Shown piece by piece: positions 1 to 5,821 of a DNA stretch of 25,027 bases (positions are counted from its first letter, which is position 1; each line of letters starts with the position of its first letter). The notes below the pieces were generated by a model. The model searched no databases. It saw nothing but the letters and a program-made list of their open reading frames with translations, and was not told where the DNA came from. Origin of the DNA: a virus; IMG/VR virus record IMGVR_UViG_3300021373_001684, positions 1 to 25,027 of that record; one strand, 5' to 3'. The position numbers were made by a program, and so were the translations under genes.

Positions 1-197
1 GTTAATCGTCTGTAAATCGAAACAATATACATACCCCTATCTATATGTGTTGATGCGTACCTATATAATTTATTGTATGTATTAAGGTGGTCTATTCTCT
101 ATATATATTAAGGTAATACCAAACGTTTGAAATAAGGCTATTTTTAATTGATTTGTGAAAGTTTAAGTAGGATTGTATACTAAGATATAACAAGCAT

Positions 198-221
198 AAA
201 AAAAAGCCCTTAGATAGGCTT
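198..221 (-). terminator. Second (distal) terminator of the left operon
   Basis: Read on the minus strand, a 5-bp stem AAGCC/GGCTT with an 8-base loop is followed by a run of eight T (the plus-strand A run at 198-205). It lies about 90 bases beyond a better terminator and may act as a back-up. The short stem makes it the weaker of the two. Confidence 0.45.
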
Positions 222-312
222 ATTTTAGCTAAATAGTGAAACAATATAAAAATAAAGTATATTATAATATATTGTAAATAGTTATATTATTATATTCATT
301 ACAATAAGGCAC

Positions 313-340
313 AAAAAAAAGCCTATTGAATTAATAGGCT
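313..340 (-). terminator. Rho-independent terminator of the left minus-strand operon
   Basis: On the minus strand AGCCTATT pairs perfectly with AATAGGCT (8 bp, 5-base loop, plus coordinates 320-340). It is followed directly by eight T. It starts about 20 bases past the stop codon of the last gene of the operon (363-515), which is where a transcript end is expected. Confidence 0.75.
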
Positions 341-362
341 CTCGTTTGTTTTAATTTGGTTA

Positions 363-515
363 TTAGGATATATTAATGATAATTTCTTTGTTATTTATTT
401 CGTCAACTTCGATATAATCAACATTAAAATTATCTTCTATATGTTCGCACCATATAATCACGTCAAGTTCATTATCGTACTTTTTAAGTTCTTTTATAAG
501 TTCTTTTACCTTCAT
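363..515 (-). CDS. Small phage protein, MKVKELI-type (50 aa)
   Basis: This is a 50-codon gene read by hand from the ATG at 513-515 to the TAA at 363-365. The protein begins MKVKELIKELKKYDNELDVI. It continues with WCEHIEDN and ends KEIIINIS. The opening, an amphipathic helix with K-E-L repeats followed by a short strand, resembles small proteins that are very common in Bacteroidetes and other phages and have no assigned biochemical role. It is the last gene of the left operon. Its leader, AAACAAACGATG, resembles those of its neighbours, and a strong terminator follows. It is acidic and has no membrane segment. The coding call is fairly sure; the function is unknown. Confidence 0.7.
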   Translation of the reverse strand: MKVKELIKELKKYDNELDVIIWCEHIEDNFNVDYIEVDEINNKEIIINIS

Positions 516-534
516 CGTTTGTTTGTTTTAGTTT

Positions 535-1065
535 TTAGTTATGATTTATAATTACCTCATCGTATTCAAATTCATTAGAATAAATACTATCATATTCGCT
601 ATATATTTGCTCCTTTGTTGGAAATTCACAATTATATACAGAATAATATCCATTTTCTAAAGGCTTTGAATCATATTCAATTCCATTCAAGGTAATTGTT
701 TCTCTTACCTCAAAATAATAATTACTATTAAAATGTGTAAAAGAATTTTGTAATAGTTCAAATAATTTATTCAAATATTCTCTTTTGAGTTTTGTATCAA
801 TTTCAAATTTATTGTAATAGATTTTATATACCTGATATTCACTTTGGACATATCCTTTACATATTATTGTTTTTGAATACTGATAATCTTCTTTACAAGA
901 ATTATATCTTTTTTCATCTTCAACAATATTCGCAAAATCATTGTTTTCTATTTTACAAAATACATTTAATTCATTTGCTAGGTAGTTTATATCCTCCTTA
1001 AATAAATCGTAAGCATCATTTGAATTATAATCTCTTTTTATTGTAAGGGTTTTTTTAGTTTTCAT
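535..1065 (-). CDS. Hypothetical protein (176 aa)
   Basis: I do not recognise this protein. It is rich in Asn, Tyr, Glu and Lys, has no signal peptide or membrane segment, and ends with a very acidic, tyrosine-rich tail (EYDSIYSNEFEYDE). Cysteines at about 37, 57 and 69 are not arranged as a clear zinc site. The start ATG at 1065 is preceded by AACGAT, the same leader that precedes the next genes upstream. The stop of the upstream gene is six bases away, so the two are probably co-transcribed and translationally coupled. Its place among small accessory genes suggests an early, host-directed role, but this is a guess from context. Confidence 0.7.
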   Translation of the reverse strand: MKTKKTLTIKRDYNSNDAYDLFKEDINYLANELNVFCKIENNDFANIVEDEKRYNSCKEDYQYSKTIICKGYVQSEYQVYKIYYNKFEIDTKLKREYLNKLFELLQNSFTHFNSNYYFEVRETITLNGIEYDSKPLENGYYSVYNCEFPTKEQIYSEYDSIYSNEFEYDEVIINHN

Positions 1066-1071
1066 ATCGTT

Positions 1072-1320
1072 TTAGTTTTGTTTGTTATACCAATTAATAA
1101 ATCTAATTACTTCTATGTATGCGTGTTTTAAATCAAGGTCTAAAACTTCGCATTTTAATGCATCTGTATCAAAATCTAATTTATTAATATCAATTAACAT
1201 TAAAGCCTCTCTTACTACAGGCATAAGCCAGTCCCAAGATGTTTGATATTCTAAATTTGCGTTATCATCTTCAATGCCCATAAATTCAGCTATCAATTTG
1301 TTGTTTTCTGTTGTTTCCAT
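1072..1320 (-). CDS. Small phage protein of the NNKLIAEFMG / SWDWLMPV type (82 aa)
   Basis: The protein opens METTENNKLIAEFMG and contains TSWDWLMPV at about residues 27-35. It ends with a helix (VIRFINWYNKQN). This layout, with N-terminal NKLIAEFMG, central SWDWLMPVV and a C-terminal V-F-I-W-Y helix, is that of a small protein family seen often in Bacteroidetes phages and mobile elements, with no known function. It is a paralogue of the gene at 1563-1835: both share the first 15 residues and the SWDWLMPV core, while the middle and end differ. The DNA of the shared 5' part is 49/50 identical. It is shorter than its paralogue because the segment between the two motifs is reduced. The start is set by the conserved AACGATATG context. 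Confidence 0.8.
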   Translation of the reverse strand: METTENNKLIAEFMGIEDDNANLEYQTSWDWLMPVVREALMLIDINKLDFDTDALKCEVLDLDLKHAYIEVIRFINWYNKQN

Positions 1321-1326
1321 ATCGTT
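1277..1326 (-). repeat. Near-perfect 50-base repeat, copy 1 (leader plus codons 1-15)
   Basis: The 50 bases match 1792-1841 at 49 positions. The block covers the AACGAT leader, the start codon and the first 15 codons of a METTENNKLIAEFMG gene. The single difference is a synonymous T/C in codon 4. Confidence 0.9.
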
Positions 1327-1328
1327 TA

Positions 1329-1556
1329 TTAGTTTTGGTTGTTTATAGGTTTCAAATTCTCTATTTCAGCTATTATGTCGATAGCTATAAATATTTGTTC
1401 TAGTGTAGCTTCGTTTGTTAAAGCCCTTTCTAAGACATATTGAGCCTTATCTTTATCACATTCATACCTACTTTGAACATCCTCAATATTCCAAAGATTG
1501 TCCACAAAGTATCCGTGTGACCTTAATACTTTTCTAGCGCTTTCCGTTGTTTCCAT
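1329..1556 (-). CDS. Small phage protein, METTESARKVL type (75 aa)
   Basis: After METTE this protein reads SARKVLRSHGYFVDNLWNI, then EDVQSRYECDKDKAQYVLERAL, and then an ALTNEATLEQIF helix. The order resembles small proteins of Bacteroidetes phages and mobile elements (LxxxGYxxDNLWxIxDV, YxCxxxxAxxVLxxALTNEATxEQI); no function is known to me. Only the first five residues (METTE) match the flanking genes, so the N-terminal tag is shared while the body is unrelated. The stop codon overlaps the repeated junction (AACTAATAAACGATATG), and the next gene starts eight bases later, which suggests translational coupling. It is acidic and predicted all-helical. Confidence 0.8.
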   Translation of the reverse strand: METTESARKVLRSHGYFVDNLWNIEDVQSRYECDKDKAQYVLERALTNEATLEQIFIAIDIIAEIENLKPINNQN

Positions 1557-1562
1557 ATCGTT

Positions 1563-1835
1563 TTAGTTTTTTTCTTCGTTTTGGTATTTAATAAATTCTA
1601 CTACTGATTCGTATAGGCTTTCTATCGTTAAATCATTAGTAAGGGAAAAGTCTAGACCATCTGTACTTCCGTATGAAGGTGTATCTTTTATTTTTTGTGC
1701 TACTGGCATAAGCCAATCCCAAGATTTGTGATATAAAACACCTTTATTACCTATTTTAGTGTAATCAAATCCATTTTCTTCAGAATATGCTCCCATAAAT
1801 TCAGCTATCAATTTGTTGTTTTCTGTCGTTTCCAT
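1563..1835 (-). CDS. Small phage protein, paralogue of 1072-1320 (90 aa)
   Basis: This is the second copy of the METTENNKLIAEFMG protein. After the shared first 15 residues comes a variable segment (AYSEENGFDYTKIGNKGVLYH), then KSWDWLMPVAQKI at about 37-49, and a C-terminal helix LYESVVEFIKYQNEEKN. The 90-residue length is close to the usual form of this phage family, whose function is unknown. Two divergent paralogues separated by an unrelated gene with the same METTE start suggest duplication followed by replacement or divergence of the bodies. The start is fixed by the AACGATATG context, and the stop lies in the AACTAAAACGATATG junction shared with its neighbours. Confidence 0.8.
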   Translation of the reverse strand: METTENNKLIAEFMGAYSEENGFDYTKIGNKGVLYHKSWDWLMPVAQKIKDTPSYGSTDGLDFSLTNDLTIESLYESVVEFIKYQNEEKN

Positions 1836-1841
1836 ATCGTT
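1792..1841 (-). repeat. Near-perfect 50-base repeat, copy 2 (leader plus codons 1-15)
   Basis: This is the second copy of the repeat at 1277-1326 with one mismatch in 50. Conservation this tight in codons whose third positions could drift freely points to recent duplication or ongoing recombination. Confidence 0.9.
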
Positions 1842-2196
1842 ATGCTTTTCTTAGTTTATGTAATTGCTTTGATTCAAACAAATAAAAATAATATTGTTTT
1901 ATGTTTATTTTTTCAGGGAAGCGTGTACCTAGATAATGAATAGGATTTTTAAAACATATTTTTTTAAATTCAGTTAAAGAGTAAAAATACTTAAAAGGCT
2001 TTCTATATGTGTTTGCCTTGTATTTTTTTCCATTATCATCAACGTGAGTTAAAATACATTTTATTAATGGTATTTGCTCAAATATTGCGAAGGTTAAAGC
2101 TTCTGAATACTTGTTAAAAGTATATACCTTCTGTATTTTTTTGTTTGGTAAATAAAGCCTTTCTTTTGTTTCGGTTTGTGTTATTTCGTATTTCAT
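1840..2196 (-). CDS. Hypothetical protein, MKYEI-type N-terminus (118 aa)
   Basis: I do not recognise this protein. It opens MKYEITQTETKERLYLPN and is basic and rich in aromatic residues (Tyr, Phe), with a K/R-rich C-terminus (LHKLRKA). No transmembrane segment or known motif is visible. The first 11 residues are nearly identical to those of the gene just upstream (2200-2367, MKYEIKQTETKK), and the DNA around both starts is also alike. The stop codon TAA at 1840-1842 sits four bases before the next ATG (1835). A basic, aromatic-rich composition would suit nucleic-acid or protein binding, but that is only a hint. Confidence 0.65.
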   Translation of the reverse strand: MKYEITQTETKERLYLPNKKIQKVYTFNKYSEALTFAIFEQIPLIKCILTHVDDNGKKYKANTYRKPFKYFYSLTEFKKICFKNPIHYLGTRFPEKINIKQYYFYLFESKQLHKLRKA

Positions 2197-2199
2197 AAT

Positions 2200-2367
2200 T
2201 TAGCTATTTAGTTCGTTCAGTTCTTTTTTTAAACTTTCAAGCATAAAGTCAACCGAACCTATCTTAAAAGGGTTAATTTTTTTTTCCAGTTTCTTAATTT
2301 CTTTTTTTAGTTTTTCCTTTTTACACATAGTTTTTTTCGTTTCTGTTTGTTTAATTTCGTATTTCAT
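2200..2367 (-). CDS. Short coiled-coil peptide, MKYEI-type N-terminus (55 aa)
   Basis: This gene of 56 codons was read by hand from the ATG at 2365-2367 to the TAA at 2200-2202. The protein opens MKYEIKQTETKKTM, followed by a strongly helical Lys/Glu/Leu stretch (KEKLKKEIKKLEKKIN). A second helix is MLESLKKELNELNS. This looks like a two-helix coiled-coil hairpin with the turn near PFKIGS. An internal ATG at codon 14 is an alternative start. The N-terminus duplicates that of the next gene downstream (1840-2196). Clean spacing (10 bases after the 2378 stop, 3 bases before the 2196 start) supports it being real. Function unknown. Confidence 0.65.
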   Translation of the reverse strand: MKYEIKQTETKKTMCKKEKLKKEIKKLEKKINPFKIGSVDFMLESLKKELNELNS

Positions 2368-2377
2368 AATTTAGTTA

Positions 2378-3244
2378 TTAAAGAGTTAATAATTTGTTCC
2401 CAATTTGCTCAATGTTTTTGATACAAATATTGTGGCATCCTGCTTTAAGGCTTTTAGAGTTAATATTGTTTATTGTGTAGTAACCTAATTTATAGCCAAC
2501 AATATCAATTTTATTTTGAATAGCTAAATACAGCTTTTTAGCTTCGCTAATTTCAATCTTTATACCTTGAGACGTTTCAACTTTTGTGTTGTCTTTAGAT
2601 AATCTTAAATAATCAAAATTGCCTATTCTAAAAAAGTTGGTTTTATAAGAATTGAATTTGTCTAAAGCTATTTTTAATTGCTCTATTTCTTTTTTACGTT
2701 TCGTTTCTTTTGCTATTTTTTGAGTTTCTTTCAAGTTAGATAAAAACGAATTATAATTTTCTTTCAATTCTTTTACAATGTTTTTTAATTCTATGTATTT
2801 ACTTGTTGATTTTTTAACCACATATTTATGCTTTATTTTATTTGCTTCGGTGTATTCAATCCATTCATTGAGTTGATTGAATAAGCTAAAAATTGAATCC
2901 AAGTAAATTTGAGGCTTTCGGGCTTTACCTAAATTTATCAAATCATTTGAAATTTGAATATATACATTATCTATATGAATATTTGTGACATAAAATTGTT
3001 TGTAATGATTTGTAGCATACATTAATTTACTAATGTGTTTATTTGTTGTAACTGAATAACCTGAGGAATCTATTATGATAGCCTTTCTGTTATTAATAAA
3101 TTCACCCAATAAATAATGATAACCATAAGAATATATTTTATTGGATTCAAAAAATATGCTCCTTGTTGAGTTTCTTCCCTCACTTTGGGTTTGTTGTGCG
3201 TAAACGTGGATTACTTCGTCTGTGTTTGAAAATACTTTTTTCAT
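2378..3244 (-). CDS. Conserved Bacteroidetes phage protein, MKKVFSNTDEVIHV type (288 aa)
   Basis: This protein begins MKKVFSNTDEVIHVYAQQTQ, followed by GRNSTRSIFFE, YSYGYHYLLGEFI and SGYSVTTNKHIS in the first ~95 residues. I recognise this N-terminal block from many Bacteroidetes phage and mobile-element proteins; it may correspond to a DUF8033-type domain, though I am not certain of the accession. The middle (about 140-215) is a long Lys/Glu coiled coil, and the C-terminus is a mixed fold ending IEQIGNKLLTL. The reading frame stays open for 60 more codons upstream. I reject that extension because it would encode a hydrophobic, low-complexity stretch and because the family start is MKKVFSNTDE. 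It is the first gene of the left operon, right behind the probable promoter. Its role is unknown; the family is often placed among early genes. Confidence 0.8.
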   Translation of the reverse strand: MKKVFSNTDEVIHVYAQQTQSEGRNSTRSIFFESNKIYSYGYHYLLGEFINNRKAIIIDSSGYSVTTNKHISKLMYATNHYKQFYVTNIHIDNVYIQISNDLINLGKARKPQIYLDSIFSLFNQLNEWIEYTEANKIKHKYVVKKSTSKYIELKNIVKELKENYNSFLSNLKETQKIAKETKRKKEIEQLKIALDKFNSYKTNFFRIGNFDYLRLSKDNTKVETSQGIKIEISEAKKLYLAIQNKIDIVGYKLGYYTINNINSKSLKAGCHNICIKNIEQIGNKLLTL

Positions 3245-3269
3245 TTGTTTGTGGTTTTTTGGTTTTGTG

Positions 3270-3297
3270 TAAATATAAACAATTTTTGAACAAACAA
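3270..3297 (-). promoter_or_regulatory. Possible promoter of the left operon
   Basis: On the minus strand, TATATTTA at 3277-3270 fits the flavobacterial -7 element TAnnTTTG except for the last base. A TTG (plus-strand CAA at 3295-3297) lies 17 bases upstream. Transcription would start some 15-20 bases before the ATG at 3244. Perfect TAnnTTTG matches also occur at 3389-3396 and 3407-3414 on this strand, but they lack a well-placed TTG. The AT-rich background makes chance matches likely. Confidence 0.4.
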
Positions 3298-3442
3298 CCA
3301 AATAAAAGCAAATATTTTTTTTTGCCTCTATATAGGTACACGCATACACGCGTATATAAATAAAAAAATTAATATCCAAAAAAAACAACAAAATTAACAT
3401 AGACCACAAATTTAATAACTTCATATGTATATTTTTATATAT

Positions 3443-3498
3443 GATAGGGGACTCCTCCCCTCCCCTACCCTCCCCTACCCCACCTCCCCTACCCTATC
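3443..3498. repeat. C-rich tandem repeat with terminal inverted repeat
   Basis: Three exact copies of the 10-mer TCCCCTACCC lie at 3461-3470, 3471-3480 and 3485-3494, preceded by further TCCCC units. The block is bounded by GATAGGG (3443-3449) and its complement CCCTATC (3492-3498). GGGGA (3447-3451) can also pair with TCCCC (3456-3460) around a 4-base loop. The minus strand therefore carries many runs of three or four G with 1-4 base spacers, a G-quadruplex-capable pattern. The surrounding DNA is very AT-rich. The block sits in the divergent region between the left operon and the replication operon, where an origin or control region would be expected. Confidence 0.85.
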
Positions 3499-3543
3499 GA
3501 ACATTTCTCTATTTAATACACATTAATTAAATTGGTGGCGAGT

Positions 3544-3574
3544 TTGGCGGTTTAGAAAAAGTTTATTATATTTG
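3544..3574 (+). promoter_or_regulatory. Flavobacterial-type promoter of the replication operon
   Basis: TATATTTG at 3567-3574 is a perfect match to the Bacteroidetes/flavobacterial -7 element TAnnTTTG. A TTG at 3544-3546 (within TTTGG) lies 20 bases upstream, inside the known spacing range. The first gene of the operon starts 48 bases downstream at 3622. The same two elements recur before 8899 with 19-base spacing. Confidence 0.75.
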
Positions 3575-3621
3575 TAAAACAACAAACAAGTATTAAACAA
3601 TTTAAACTAAAACAACAAGCT

Positions 3622-3885
3622 ATGAAAGATGCTTTATTAAACACAACAAAAAGAATGATACACCAAGCGTGGAATATTAACTACGATGAGAAGTGTACTA
3701 ATGTAGATGCACAACTAAATTATTTTCCGGATAAGTATGATGGTGGTAATCCGCCAATAGTAACTTACACAATTACAATGGAGAGTGGTAGGAAACAGGA
3801 AAGGGCTAATTGTTCTGTAGCATTTATTGAATTGGTAAATCATTTGATTAAGTGTAAATATGAATCGTTACTTGAAAGACAGTAA
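3622..3885 (+). CDS. Hypothetical protein, first gene of the replication operon (87 aa)
   Basis: I do not recognise this protein. It has an N-terminal helix (LLNTTKRMIHQAWNI), a central part with likely beta-strands around PPIVTYTITMESGRKQ, and a C-terminal helix FIELVNHLIKCKYESLLE. The compact alpha-beta-beta-alpha layout suggests a small folded, soluble domain. It is the first gene behind the strong TATATTTG promoter, so it is probably expressed early and strongly. The 97 bases between its stop and the next gene hold only a weak hairpin (GGGAG 3911-3915 with CTCCC 3943-3947, then TTTTT). That could reduce read-through, but I do not call it a terminator. Confidence 0.65.
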   Translation: MKDALLNTTKRMIHQAWNINYDEKCTNVDAQLNYFPDKYDGGNPPIVTYTITMESGRKQERANCSVAFIELVNHLIKCKYESLLERQ

Positions 3886-3982
3886 CATAAAAAGTGAAAG
3901 TTCCATTTTTGGGAGTTGTGTAATTTAGAAAACATACCACCCCTCCCTTTTTAACTAAGTAAACATTAAACAACTATATATT

Positions 3983-4474
3983 ATGCAAGGACATTGGAAA
4001 AAGCAGTTCAATTACGATTATCTAGGGTCGTATTCTTTAGACGGAAAGAAAGAAGCTATAGTAACAATCAGTAAGCTAGATACTGATAAAGTAACCGGAC
4101 AACAAGGTAGAAAAGAGGATTGCTTTGTGGTTTACTTTAATGAATTTGATAAACCTATGATACTCAATCGTACTAACGCAAAGGCAATAGAGAAAGTAGC
4201 CGGAAGTGGTTTAGTTGAGAATTGGGTAGGCACACAAGTAACTCTTTATGTAGAGCAAGGTGTTAAGGCTTTTGGTGAAGTGGTAGATGCTCTTAGAATT
4301 AGAGATAAGAAACCTACTAGGCAAAAAATGACTAAGGAGGTTGAGACAAGTATGCTTGATGCAATTAAATCGGGTAAAGGACTTCAAGTAGAACAAGCTC
4401 TAATTAAGTATGATATGAGTAGTGCTACGCAGGAAAGAATATCTAAAGCGTTAGAAGCATTTTACTTAGGTTAA
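3983..4474 (+). CDS. Conserved phage recombination-module protein (163 aa)
   Basis: The protein reads HWKKQFNYDYLGSYSL near the start, then EDCFVVYFNEFDKPMILNRTN at about 47-67. GLVENWVGTQVTLYVEQGVK and FGEVVDALRIRDKKP follow to about 113. I recognise this series from Bacteroidetes phage proteins that sit directly before a PD-(D/E)XK exonuclease gene, as here. The strand-rich N-terminal two thirds could be an OB-like, nucleic-acid binding fold, followed by a basic linker (KPTRQKMTK) and a helical tail. No catalytic motif is visible. By position it is likely a partner of the exonuclease in strand annealing or recombination, but that role is inferred and the family has no established function that I know. 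Confidence 0.75.
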   Translation: MQGHWKKQFNYDYLGSYSLDGKKEAIVTISKLDTDKVTGQQGRKEDCFVVYFNEFDKPMILNRTNAKAIEKVAGSGLVENWVGTQVTLYVEQGVKAFGEVVDALRIRDKKPTRQKMTKEVETSMLDAIKSGKGLQVEQALIKYDMSSATQERISKALEAFYLG

Positions 4475-4478
4475 AGGG

Positions 4479-4631
4479 ATGATGTTATTAGTTATTGTAG
4501 CGTGGGTTTTAGTGGTGGCTAATGCACCTTGGTGGATTTGGCTATGCTTCACGATACACATCATTGGTAGTTTCGCAGCTTGGGTGTTTAACTACGACTT
4601 TGATAAATTATCAGAAAAACTAAACGAGTAG
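4479..4631 (+). CDS. Small two-helix membrane protein (50 aa)
   Basis: This 51-codon frame, found by hand, runs from ATG 4479 (a second ATG follows at 4482) to TAG 4629-4631. It fills the gap between two replication-type genes, four bases after one stop and three before the next start. The N-terminus (MMLLVIVAWVLVVANAP) is a membrane segment. A second, Trp-rich one follows (WWIWLCFTIHIIGSFAAWVF), and a short charged tail (DFDKLSEKLNE) closes the protein. No signal cleavage site is evident. A two-span membrane peptide among DNA-processing genes is unexpected; anchoring of replication, superinfection exclusion or a holin-like role are all possible. The coding call rests on gap fit and clean hydrophobic pattern. 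Confidence 0.65.
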   Translation: MMLLVIVAWVLVVANAPWWIWLCFTIHIIGSFAAWVFNYDFDKLSEKLNE

Positions 4632-4634
4632 ATT

Positions 4635-5411
4635 ATGAAAACATTTAACACAGATGAGGAATACTACGGAGATTACGAGTATGTAACTAACTCTCAGTTA
4701 GGATATATAAAGAAATCACCTGCTTACTATTGGAAGATGCGTGATGGAGGCAGTTTAGATACACCTGCTTTAAGATTTGGTGCTTTAGTACATACACTTA
4801 TACTTGAGCCGGAAAAATACCAAGAAAACTTTGTGGTGTTTAATCCTGATGATAGACCTGAGAAAGACAAGGGGATGACAAGTAAATTAAATAGAGCTTG
4901 GAAAGTTAAGATAGAGGATGAGTGTTCAAGTGGTCGTAAGTACCTTATGACTATGGACCAATACAACCTAGCTATAAAACTTAGAAACAAGTTATTTGCT
5001 TGTAAAGAGGTTAAGGCAATATTAGATAATTGCAAAACGGAAGTACCTAAATGTTGGGTTGATTTTAACACTATGACTAAGTGTAAAGGTAAAGCTGATA
5101 TAGTGGTAGATAACGGAGATATGTTAGTGGACATTAAGACCACAGGTAAAGACGTATCAGAGTTTAAGAAAAGTGCCTACAGGTATGGTTATAATAGACA
5201 AGCAGCATTTTATTTAGATGGTTTTAACGCAAAAGAGTTTGTATTTATTGTAATAGAAACTAACGCACCACACCAAATAGGTATATTCAGGTGTTCTGAG
5301 ATGTTTTTAGACTCAGGGAGACAAGAGTATATAGATTTATTAGAAAAGAAAAGATTGTATTGTGAAACACAATCAGAAGCAAACAAACATATAATTCACG
5401 AAGAACTATGA
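4635..5411 (+). CDS. PD-(D/E)XK exonuclease, RecE-like (258 aa)
   Basis: This is a putative 5'-3' double-strand exonuclease of the RecE/Cas4/RecB-like PD-(D/E)XK superfamily (PF12684-like). It would process DNA ends for recombination-dependent replication or end repair. Visible motifs in order are YVTNSQLGYIKKSPAYYW (about 16-33), the FGALVHTLILEP helix with His53, and Glu136. They continue with GKADIVV (Asp155), LVDIKTT (Asp166 and Lys168) and YNRQAAFYLDG (Gln189 to Tyr193). Asp155, Asp166 and Lys168 form the metal-binding/catalytic D...DxK core, and the QxxxY motif completes the RecB-type nuclease signature. The length is normal for this phage family. It overlaps the next gene by four bases (ATGA). 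It likely works with the protein at 3983 and the SSB-like protein at 6067. Confidence 0.88.
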   Translation: MKTFNTDEEYYGDYEYVTNSQLGYIKKSPAYYWKMRDGGSLDTPALRFGALVHTLILEPEKYQENFVVFNPDDRPEKDKGMTSKLNRAWKVKIEDECSSGRKYLMTMDQYNLAIKLRNKLFACKEVKAILDNCKTEVPKCWVDFNTMTKCKGKADIVVDNGDMLVDIKTTGKDVSEFKKSAYRYGYNRQAAFYLDGFNAKEFVFIVIETNAPHQIGIFRCSEMFLDSGRQEYIDLLEKKRLYCETQSEANKHIIHEEL

Positions 5412-5821
5412 GAAGGCAAAAAGCTACTCCTTACGGAAAAAGAAGATTAAAAGAAGGTCTAAGTTTAGTAACTAGATTTTGGAATGTAACAAACGAAGAA
5501 GTGTTAGGTAAGTCTAGGTTAAGGCACATTATGAATGCAAGACATTCACTAAGGTACTTCCTTTGTATGAGCAAAGATTTACCTTTAGCTGAGATTGCAC
5601 ACTTAACTAACGGAGACCATTCAGTAGTAATACACTCTAGAAGTATGTTCGATACACTTTGTTTGTACGACCCGAACTTTAGAGAGATGAAGAACATATT
5701 TGTAGGAGATGTTCGGCACGAACACAAGGTAAGTAGGAAAGTTAAGATAGAAGAAATATTAATTTCCGCTTTACCAATTAGAGAGAAACGAATCAAAATA
5801 GAGAGCCTTTATGAAAATTGA
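5408..5821 (+). CDS. Free-standing DnaA domain IV (DNA-binding) protein (137 aa)
   Basis: Residues about 18-80 align by eye with domain IV of DnaA (Bac_DnaA_C, PF08299): VTRFWNVTNEEVLGKSR, then RHIMNARHSLRYFLC, then LPLAEIAHLTN and GDHSVVIHS (69-77). The last two match the DnaA signature, whose usual form is GRDHTTVLHA. In DnaA this domain binds DnaA boxes through its helix-turn-helix and the basic loop. The AAA+ ATPase (domain III) and domains I-II are absent, so the protein can bind DNA but not form the ATP filament. A basic C-terminal extension follows (HKVSRKVKIEEIL, IREKRIKIESLYEN). It starts inside the exonuclease stop (ATGA). It may mark the phage origin or compete with host DnaA. Confidence 0.85.
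   Translation: MRRQKATPYGKRRLKEGLSLVTRFWNVTNEEVLGKSRLRHIMNARHSLRYFLCMSKDLPLAEIAHLTNGDHSVVIHSRSMFDTLCLYDPNFREMKNIFVGDVRHEHKVSRKVKIEEILISALPIREKRIKIESLYEN

Larger units (their letters stand above)
1..362. other. AT-rich non-coding end of the left operon
   Basis: I see no convincing gene here. The stretch holds two minus-strand hairpin terminators, listed separately. It also holds a direct repeat TATTAAGGT at 80-88 and 106-114, a small inverted repeat GGTAATACC at 112-120, and a perfect palindrome CAAACGTTTG at 120-129. An AT-only inverted repeat pairs ACAATATA (241-248) with TATATTGT (268-275). The palindromes could be operator sites, but nothing in the sequence proves a binding protein. Confidence 0.5.

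Noticed and set aside
1-32. Minus-strand ATG at 32 opening a frame that leaves the window
   Set aside because: Only ten codons are visible, too few to support a gene.
1498-1506. TTGTCCACA as a DnaA box
   Set aside because: One mismatch, isolated and inside a coding sequence; expected by chance in 25 kb.
3245-3424. Upstream extension of the 2378-3244 gene by 60 codons
   Set aside because: The extra part is hydrophobic low-complexity sequence over an AT-rich leader, contains the likely promoter, and the recognised family starts at MKKVFSNTDE.
3461-3494. CRISPR-like or minisatellite array
   Set aside because: Only three 10-base units with no regular unique spacers and no cas genes; better described as a C-rich tandem repeat.
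3911-3952. Terminator after the 3622-3885 gene
   Set aside because: A 5-bp stem with a 27-base loop is too weak despite the T run that follows.
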